Part shown: piece after piece, positions 34,307 through 38,740 of the stretch | How the letters are laid out: each line of letters opens with the position of its first letter | Position numbering within the stretch: the stretch's first letter is position 1 | Source: Alistipes sp. | GTDB taxonomy: Bacteria > Bacteroidota > Bacteroidia > Bacteroidales > Rikenellaceae | Reading direction: 5' to 3' | Assembly: GCA_017546345.1 (NCBI GenBank) | Contig: JAFYXB010000038.1 | Coordinates: forward strand, 1-38,740 | DNA length: 38,740 nucleotides | Program-made: the position numbers and the translations under genes | The notes under the pieces: model-generated | What the model was told of the DNA's origin: nothing | Seen by the model: only the letters and a program-made list of their open reading frames with translations | Databases searched by the model: none

Positions 34307-35476
34307 CTACAGCGACATCTCGTAAATGCGCTCCACATCCTCGGGCGTGAGCGTCACAAAGCCGCGAATATCGCCATAACGGCACGCCTTACGCGACATC
34401 TCAGCGAGCTTCTCACGACCTATGCCCACCTCCGTAAGTGTGCGCTGCAAGCCAAGCTCCTCGAAGAGGAAATGCTCCAACCTACGTATCGCCTCCTCGG
34501 CAATGGCCATAGGCTCGAGCGTAGCATCCACGCCAAAGACATTGACACCAAACGAGACGAACTTATCGACCATTCCTACACTCAAGCAATGCTTCATCCA
34601 GCGTGGCGTAAGTATCGCAAGACCAAGACCGTGCGTAATATCATACGATGCCGACAACTCGTGCTCCATAGGGTGGCAGCTCCACGCCTTGCGCTTACCG
34701 CCATTCAGGAAGCCGTTGATTGCCCACGACCCTGCCCACATAAGGTTGGCACGCGCCTCGTAGTTCTCACCATCGCGCACCGCCACGGGGCCAAACTTAA
34801 CGACCGTCTGCATCAGACCCTCCATCATCTTATCGAGCATAAAGAGATCTTCCTGCGTATTGAAATAGACCTCCATAATGTGCGAGAGGATGTCGGCAGC
34901 ACCACATGCCGTCTGGTATGGGCTCACTGAGTATGTCAGCGTAGGGTCGAGGAACGACACACGTGGCAACAACGGACGTGCCAAGCGGCCGAGTTTATCC
35001 TCCGTCTCGGGATTAGATATCACACCCGCCGTATCCATCTCCGAGCCTGTAGCCGCAAGGGTCAAAATGGTGACAATAGGCAACGCCCTCTCGATAGGCT
35101 TGGCATTCGCACCGAAGAACTCCCACGCATCGTGATCAACACACGCTCCCGCAGCCACAAACTTAGCGGCATCGATGGTCGAACCACCGCCTACGGCGAG
35201 TATCACATCGACGCTATTCTCCTTACACAGCGCCACGCCACGACGCACCGACTCGATACGAGGATTAGGCTCGATACCTGCGAGTTCTACCACCTCGAAA
35301 CCGCTTTCGGTAAGCTGCGTCATAATCTTATCATACAGACCGATACGCTTTATCGAACCACCACCATAGGCGAGCAACACACAGCGGCCAAACTGTGCGA
35401 GCTCCGCGCTCAAATTACCGAGCTGGTCACGGCCAAAATAGACCTTCGTAGGGATATCATACACAAATGGATTCAT
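34307..35476 (-). CDS. Iron-containing alcohol dehydrogenase (BDH/YqhD type)
   Basis: 389 aa. GGGS in AVGGGSTIDAAKFVA near residue 96 is the dinucleotide site; the metal site includes residues in the DPTLTYS and MEHELSA regions, with Asp and three His expected as in family III enzymes. YqhD/BDH enzymes reduce short-chain aldehydes, mostly with NADPH. The gene is transcribed alone and divergent from nusB. Butanol dehydrogenase-type is likely; substrate specificity not visible. Confidence 0.88.
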   Translation of the reverse strand: MNPFVYDIPTKVYFGRDQLGNLSAELAQFGRCVLLAYGGGSIKRIGLYDKIMTQLTESGFEVVELAGIEPNPRIESVRRGVALCKENSVDVILAVGGGSTIDAAKFVAAGACVDHDAWEFFGANAKPIERALPIVTILTLAATGSEMDTAGVISNPETEDKLGRLARPLLPRVSFLDPTLTYSVSPYQTACGAADILSHIMEVYFNTQEDLFMLDKMMEGLMQTVVKFGPVAVRDGENYEARANLMWAGSWAINGFLNGGKRKAWSCHPMEHELSASYDITHGLGLAILTPRWMKHCLSVGMVDKFVSFGVNVFGVDATLEPMAIAEEAIRRLEHFLFEELGLQRTLTEVGIGREKLAEMSRKACRYGDIRGFVTLTPEDVERIYEMSL

Positions 35477-35517
35477 AGGTCAGTTATTTTATGATTAATT
35501 AATATCGTTACGTGATG

Positions 35518-35525
35518 CAAAGATA
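35518..35525 (-). promoter_or_regulatory. -7 box of the alcohol dehydrogenase gene
   Basis: Minus strand TATCTTTG, 41 bases before the start at 35476. No -33 match at normal spacing. Confidence 0.45.
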
Positions 35526-35537
35526 AGATTTTTTTCG

Positions 35538-35545
35538 TATATTTG
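35538..35545 (+). promoter_or_regulatory. -7 box of nusB
   Basis: TATATTTG, 27 bases before the nusB ATG at 35573. Back to back with the minus-strand box only 12 bases away, so the two promoters share their upstream DNA. Confidence 0.45.
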
Positions 35546-35572
35546 CCGCACAATTTTTTAAGTTCATTAGTT

Positions 35573-36508
35573 ATGTTGAGTAGAAGATTGCTCAGAATAA
35601 AGGTTTTGAAGAGCCTTTACGCCCATCTTAAGTCTGATTCGACGAGCCTCAAGGCTTCGGAGAAGTACCTCGTTGAGTCTATCGACAAAGCCTACGACCT
35701 CTATTTCCAAATGCTCACACTCATCATTGAGGTAGCACGCTATGCCGAAGGTCGTCAGGAGATTGCTAAGCAGAAGATGCTTGCTACGTACGAGGATTTG
35801 AACCCCAACCGCCGCTTCGTCGATAATGGCGTGGTGCAGCTATTGGCTTCCTCCGACTCACTCGGCGACGAGGTCGCAACACGCAAACTCACATGGTCGC
35901 GCTATCCCGACACCATCAAGGATATCTACAACAAACTTGTAGAGACCGACTTCTATCGCAGCTACATGACCGCTCAGTCGAACACGTTTGTCGACGACCG
36001 CAAGTTTGTCGAGGATTTCTACGAGTGGATTGCCGACGACGAGGCGTTGCAGGATACACTCGACGAGATGTCGTTGTTGTGGAACGATGACCTCAGCTTC
36101 ATCCTCTTTATGGTTGTGCGCACGGTGTCGAACCTCAAGCGTAGCCATACCGATGTGAAGCTCCTTCCTCAGTTCAAGAGCGAGGAGGACTTGGAGTTCT
36201 CGAAGACGCTGCTTATCAAGTCGTTGGTACAGTATGATGAGCGTCAGGAACTTGTCGAGAAGTACACCAGCAACTGGGATGTTGAGCGCGTTGCGTTCAT
36301 GGACAACCTCATCATCACGGTAGCTATCACCGAGCTTCTCAACTTCGACTCTATTCCCGTCAAGGTAACCCTCGACGAGTGGATCGATATCGCTAAGTAC
36401 TACTCTTCGCCCTCGAGCAGCACCTTTATCAACGGTGTTCTCGACCGTGCCGCATCGGAGCTTCAGGAGAGTGGTCAGATGACTAAGACTGGTCGCGGTC
36501 TGCTTTAG
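35573..36508 (+). CDS. nusB: Transcription antitermination factor NusB, long Bacteroidetes form
   Basis: 311 aa from ATG at 35573 (MLSRRLLRIKVLKSLYAH; the upstream frame would run into the promoter). The C-terminal 130 residues carry the NusB fold (WDVERVAFMDNLIITVAITELLNFDSIPVKVTLDEWIDIAKYYSS). The N-terminal ~170 residues are an extra helical region that Bacteroidetes NusB proteins have. NusB binds boxA RNA with NusE in rRNA antitermination. Followed by the DUF1573 gene after 18 bases, then yajC: a common Bacteroidetes order. Confidence 0.9.
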   Translation: MLSRRLLRIKVLKSLYAHLKSDSTSLKASEKYLVESIDKAYDLYFQMLTLIIEVARYAEGRQEIAKQKMLATYEDLNPNRRFVDNGVVQLLASSDSLGDEVATRKLTWSRYPDTIKDIYNKLVETDFYRSYMTAQSNTFVDDRKFVEDFYEWIADDEALQDTLDEMSLLWNDDLSFILFMVVRTVSNLKRSHTDVKLLPQFKSEEDLEFSKTLLIKSLVQYDERQELVEKYTSNWDVERVAFMDNLIITVAITELLNFDSIPVKVTLDEWIDIAKYYSSPSSSTFINGVLDRAASELQESGQMTKTGRGLL

Positions 36509-36526
36509 TACTACGCCGAAGAGTCT

Positions 36527-36952
36527 ATGTCAGCGTGGCGCAATAGTGTCGTGGCGGCAGTTGTGGCAGTGCTCTTAGCATCGTGCTCGGGCAAGGCTAC
36601 AACGGAGTCAGCGTCCAACGGCACAGAGGTTGCTGAGGAGGTGTTGCAGCGCCATACGACAACCGAAGTGTTGGTTGATATGGGTACGGTAGCAAGGTCT
36701 GCAACAACTCATTACGACATCACGCTGCGCAACACCACGGATACTACCCTTCTACTCTTAGACTACGAGGCTACGTGTCGCTGTGTATGGCTCGAGCTAC
36801 CCCGCCGAGCGCTTGCTCCCAACGAGAGCGCAACACTTCGACTATGGTTCGACTCGCGTGGTGAATGGGGCACGGTGGGTAACTACATAGGTGTAACGAG
36901 CTCGCTGGACGATGTCGCCCTTGCCGTATGGATGATGGCCGAGGTGGAGTAA
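36527..36952 (+). CDS. DUF1573 domain lipoprotein
   Basis: 141 aa with a lipoprotein signal (VVAVLLASCSG, lipid Cys at residue 20). The rest is a DUF1573 immunoglobulin-like domain: VLVDMGTVARSATTHYDITLRNTTDTTLLLLDYEATCRCVWLELPRRALAPNESATLRLWFDSRGEWG. The CRC pair is the usual conserved cysteine site. Located between nusB and yajC, a conserved neighbourhood. An 18-bp direct repeat spans its stop codon (36941-36958 and 36967-36984). Confidence 0.85.
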   Translation: MSAWRNSVVAAVVAVLLASCSGKATTESASNGTEVAEEVLQRHTTTEVLVDMGTVARSATTHYDITLRNTTDTTLLLLDYEATCRCVWLELPRRALAPNESATLRLWFDSRGEWGTVGNYIGVTSSLDDVALAVWMMAEVE

Positions 36953-36984
36953 TACCGAGGGAGATTGAGGTGGAGTAAGACCGA
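36941..36984 (+). repeat. Direct repeat across the DUF1573 stop codon
   Basis: GAGGTGGAGTAATACCGA (36941-36958) and GAGGTGGAGTAAGACCGA (36967-36984), one mismatch, period 26 bases. Each copy holds GAGGTGGAGTAA, so the gene's last codons and stop are duplicated. Confidence 0.85.
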
Positions 36985-37042
36985 AAAGCGCCCTCAAAAA
37001 CCGAATAATTTAATTATTAACTAAGTATAATTTTTTAAGACT

Positions 37043-37405
37043 ATGAATCTACTTTTCGCACAGAGCGAGGCAGTCGTAGAGACTGTAAACGAGGCAGTTG
37101 AGACTGCAACACAGCAGGCCCCTGCAGGTGGTGGCATGAGCTTTTGGATTATGATTATCGCCATGATCGCTATCATGTACTTCTTCATGTGGCGTCCCGA
37201 GTCTAAGCGTCGCAAGCAGATGCAGAACTTCCGCGACAACCTCAAGAAGGGTGACAAGATTATCACCGCTGGAGGTATCTATGGCGTTATCAAGGAGGTG
37301 CAGCCCGCATCAGTATTGGTTGAGGTGGATAGCAACGTGACTCTCCGCATCGACAAGAACATGATCGTAGGCGACCCAGCACAGGGCGTTGTTGAGAAGA
37401 AGTAA
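37043..37405 (+). CDS. yajC: Preprotein translocase subunit YajC
   Basis: 120 aa. A single membrane helix (MSFWIMIIAMIAIMYFFMWRPESKRRKQMQNF, about residues 32-52) followed by a basic patch and the conserved KKGDKIITAGGIYGVIKEVQ domain. YajC associates with SecDF in the inner membrane and assists protein export. The N-terminal 30 residues are longer and acidic compared with E. coli YajC (110 aa). Own terminator downstream. Confidence 0.95.
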   Translation: MNLLFAQSEAVVETVNEAVETATQQAPAGGGMSFWIMIIAMIAIMYFFMWRPESKRRKQMQNFRDNLKKGDKIITAGGIYGVIKEVQPASVLVEVDSNVTLRIDKNMIVGDPAQGVVEKK

Positions 37406-37423
37406 TCGACTACGCATATACCA

Positions 37424-37461
37424 AGAGATCCGACACACCTTCTATCTGTCGGATCTCTTCA
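37424..37461 (+). terminator. Terminator of the nusB-yajC operon
   Basis: Perfect 12-bp stem AGAGATCCGACA/TGTCGGATCTCT (37424-37435/37447-37458), 11-base loop, then TC ATT. Confidence 0.8.
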
Positions 37462-37488
37462 TTATTTAATAGCAAACACAACACAAAG

Positions 37489-38172
37489 ATGAAAAGACTT
37501 ATCATTGCCCTCCTACTCCTATGCTTCTGCGCAGGTAGCGCTATGGCTCAGGAGTCATGGCAGGAGAACTACACCTCGGCAGCCATCCGCGGTGGCTACA
37601 ACTCGCTCAAGGGTGGTGCCCATACTCTTATGTTGGATGTAGACTACGCCTTCGACCGATTCTTCGCCATTCGTCTTGGCGAGGAGTTCGACTTCAACGA
37701 CCTCAGTCGCACGGAGCTTCGTCCCGCATTCTTCTACGACTTCGACTTTGGTCGCTTCAGCGTGGAGGCTATCGCCAACCTTAACATCAACGAGGTGGTA
37801 TATGGCTTGGGCTTGGGTGCAGGTCTTGCCATCGACACACAGTACGCATGGGCTAACGTGGGCTACTTCCACCGCACCTACTTCTACGAGGACGACACTA
37901 TGACCAAGGAGCCCTTCAACATCTACTACGAGCTAGGCGTGCACTGTCTTCCTATGACCGAGGACTGGGACTTGGACTTCTCGGTTACGAACAGTCGTCT
38001 TTGCGACCTCGACCACCACTACCAACCTACATTCATCCTCACTGGCCGTCACTGGCTCGCCTACGACCTCGGTGTCGAGCTTGGTGTTGAGTACAAGCCT
38101 GCAGGTTTGTTCAAGATGTCGAGCAACATCAACCAGGTGATGGGTCGCGTGGGTATCTCTTACCGCTGGTAA
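37489..38172 (+). CDS. Exported beta-barrel-like protein
   Basis: 227 aa, signal peptide MKRLIIALLLLCFCAGSAMAQ. The mature protein is alternating aromatic strands (SAAIRGGYNSLKGG, FAIRLGEEFDFNDL, AFFYDFDFGRFSVEAIAN, LAIDTQYAWANVGYFHRTYFYED) and ends VMGRVGISYRW with a terminal aromatic, as in eight-stranded outer-membrane barrels. No family recognised beyond that. It is separated from yajC by a terminator. Confidence 0.65.
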   Translation: MKRLIIALLLLCFCAGSAMAQESWQENYTSAAIRGGYNSLKGGAHTLMLDVDYAFDRFFAIRLGEEFDFNDLSRTELRPAFFYDFDFGRFSVEAIANLNINEVVYGLGLGAGLAIDTQYAWANVGYFHRTYFYEDDTMTKEPFNIYYELGVHCLPMTEDWDLDFSVTNSRLCDLDHHYQPTFILTGRHWLAYDLGVELGVEYKPAGLFKMSSNINQVMGRVGISYRW

Positions 38173-38222
38173 TACACATAACACGCTTATAAATACACTG
38201 TTAGCTACACTCCATACGGAGC

Positions 38223-38327
38223 ACGGCAACATACAACCGAGAGGCTGTAGCGAGGCTTTAGGCCGATAGTCGCTATGGTCTCTCTGTTTGTATCACTCCC
38301 TGCACACAACCTCTCGCAGACTGCCGT
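38223..38327 (+). ncRNA. Candidate structured RNA or 3' UTR element
   Basis: Three nested stems: ACGGCA (38223-38228) with TGCCGT (38322-38327); CGAGAGGCTGT (38238-38248) with ACAACCTCTCG (38306-38316), 10 of 11 paired; TAGCGA (38248-38253) with TCGCTA (38270-38275), capped by GGC/GCC. The helix order is consistent with one ~105-nt fold. No promoter is seen directly upstream, so it may be the 3' UTR of the barrel gene ending at 38172. Not 4.5S RNA, 6S RNA or RNase P by sequence. Unnamed. Confidence 0.35.
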
Positions 38328-38381
38328 CCCCTATCATAGCTCTGCCACGAAGCCTTCGACTGACATTTTGTCACACAACAG

Positions 38382-38413
38382 TTTGTTCGTCACGCTTTTT
38401 TTTCGTATATTTG
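38382..38413 (+). promoter_or_regulatory. Orphan consensus promoter
   Basis: TTTG at 38382-38385, 20 bp spacer, TATATTTG at 38406-38413: full consensus, with no protein gene downstream in the window. Confidence 0.65.
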
Positions 38414-38417
38414 ATGT

Positions 38418-38530
38418 AGTTTGATTAAGAATCTTTGAGTATCAAACCATTAAGAAGAACTTGCATGAGATTGGGCAATGGATAAGAAATTGCTAACTTG
38501 CTTTGTTACACTATATTCCTCATGCTTTTC
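38418..38530 (+). ncRNA. Candidate small RNA behind the orphan promoter
   Basis: The predicted start (near 38419) coincides with a hairpin GTTTGAT/ATCAAAC (38419-38425/38441-38447). Next comes GCATGAG (38463-38469) pairing with CTCATGC (38519-38525), enclosing GGCAAT/ATTGCT, followed by TTTTC. The end is a guess. A 42-residue ORF (38478-38606) lies here but runs through a minus-strand promoter box and looks spurious. Confidence 0.35.
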
Positions 38531-38550
38531 AAATAACTCTTTTCTAAGTG

Positions 38551-38558
38551 CAAAGATA
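38551..38558 (-). promoter_or_regulatory. Minus-strand -7 box facing the orphan promoter
   Basis: TATCTTTG on the minus strand, with an AT-rich flank but no -33 match at 19-21 bp. It points leftwards, towards the candidate small RNA on the opposite strand. Confidence 0.35.
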
Positions 38559-38740
38559 CGATTTTTTCTCCAATTTCAGAATCCATCCCCTAAAAAACTC
38601 TCTTAGAAATAAAGTAAAAGACATAACAATTTCGTAGCCGAGTTCACCAAACCACAGGCAAAGGTAACTCGTGTTCTTTTCGTCCAAGCAAGGTCAAGCC
38701 CTGCGGGTGTCGTGGAAAAATCATCCTCGCCCCATGGGGC

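Larger units (their letters stand above)
38173..38740. other. Gene-free stretch with structured segments
   Basis: 568 bases with no convincing protein gene. Contents: a nested inverted-repeat structure at 38223-38327, a consensus plus-strand promoter at 38382-38413 followed by a hairpin at the predicted start, a minus-strand -7 box at 38551-38558, and a 12-bp palindrome GCCCCATGGGGC at 38729-38740. A minus-strand frame is open from 38740 to a TAA at 38603, cut by the window edge, with no family signal. Confidence 0.6.

Noticed and set aside
38223..38327. Known small RNA (4.5S, 6S, RNase P or tmRNA)
   Set aside because: The SRP apical GGAAG motif, RNase P conserved cores and tmRNA tRNA-like ends are absent.
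38478..38606. 42-residue plus-strand ORF behind the orphan promoter
   Set aside because: Its codons run through a minus-strand TATCTTTG box and an AT-rich spacer, it has no Shine-Dalgarno site and an odd composition. Treated as noncoding.

Overview
The window reads as a piece of a Bacteroidales chromosome, most likely an Alistipes-like member of the Rikenellaceae. The evidence is Bacteroidetes-restricted families (DUF4252, fimbrillin-like and BACON-type lipoproteins, head-GIN lipoprotein, HU-CCDC81/SPOR protein, long-form NusB, class I ManA, a cysteate synthase of the sulfonolipid pathway, a GlsA/GlsB pair for glycine lipids) and promoters of the Bacteroidetes type (TTTG, 19-21 bp, TAnnTTTG) with weak Shine-Dalgarno sites. 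Genus assignment is inference. I see no phage, transposase, integrase, CRISPR array or rRNA; the content is mostly core chromosome in short operons.

Layout. 1-405: 3' end of a secreted protein gene. 550-2238 (-): glsA-glsB amino-acid lipid synthesis. 2520-5771 (-): ECF sigma factor, membrane anti-sigma-like protein, outer-membrane barrel and three tandem DUF4252 proteins, one operon. 5914-7248 (-): DcaP-like porin. 7372-13305 (-): five-gene operon of a DUF4836-like membrane-anchored protein, an ABC ATPase and FtsX-like permease, a GNAT acetyltransferase and a Uup-type ABC-F protein. 13548-17727 (+): cysteate synthase, mannose-6-phosphate isomerase, LuxR-type regulator and fimbrillin-like lipoprotein. 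17774-19600 (-): uvrC, divergent from a HAD phosphatase plus 4-alpha-glucanotransferase (19764-22857, +). 22937-24634: BACON-type lipoprotein divergent from a VanX-like D-Ala-D-Ala dipeptidase. 24661-28306 (-): DUF456, GtrA, HU-CCDC81/SPOR, lgt and an XRE regulator. 28398-28469: tRNA-Arg(CCG). 28674-31340 (-): ABC ATPase, permease, YtrA-type GntR regulator and head-GIN lipoprotein, behind a consensus promoter and an inverted repeat that looks like a YtrA operator. 31602-34243 (+): gyrB and udk. 34307-35476 (-): iron alcohol dehydrogenase. 35573-38172 (+): nusB, DUF1573 lipoprotein, yajC and a barrel-like secreted protein. 38173-38740: no convincing gene, but two RNA-like structured segments, one behind a perfect consensus promoter.

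Themes. Envelope biology dominates: lipids (glycine lipid, cysteate), lipoprotein maturation (Lgt), peptidoglycan (SPOR, VanX-like), outer-membrane proteins and two ABC systems. The items most worth a second look are the putative YtrA operator, the sigma/anti-sigma/DUF4252 operon with its TTG-started sigma gene, the structured RNAs near the right edge, and several promoters placed so close to start codons that the mRNAs should be leaderless.
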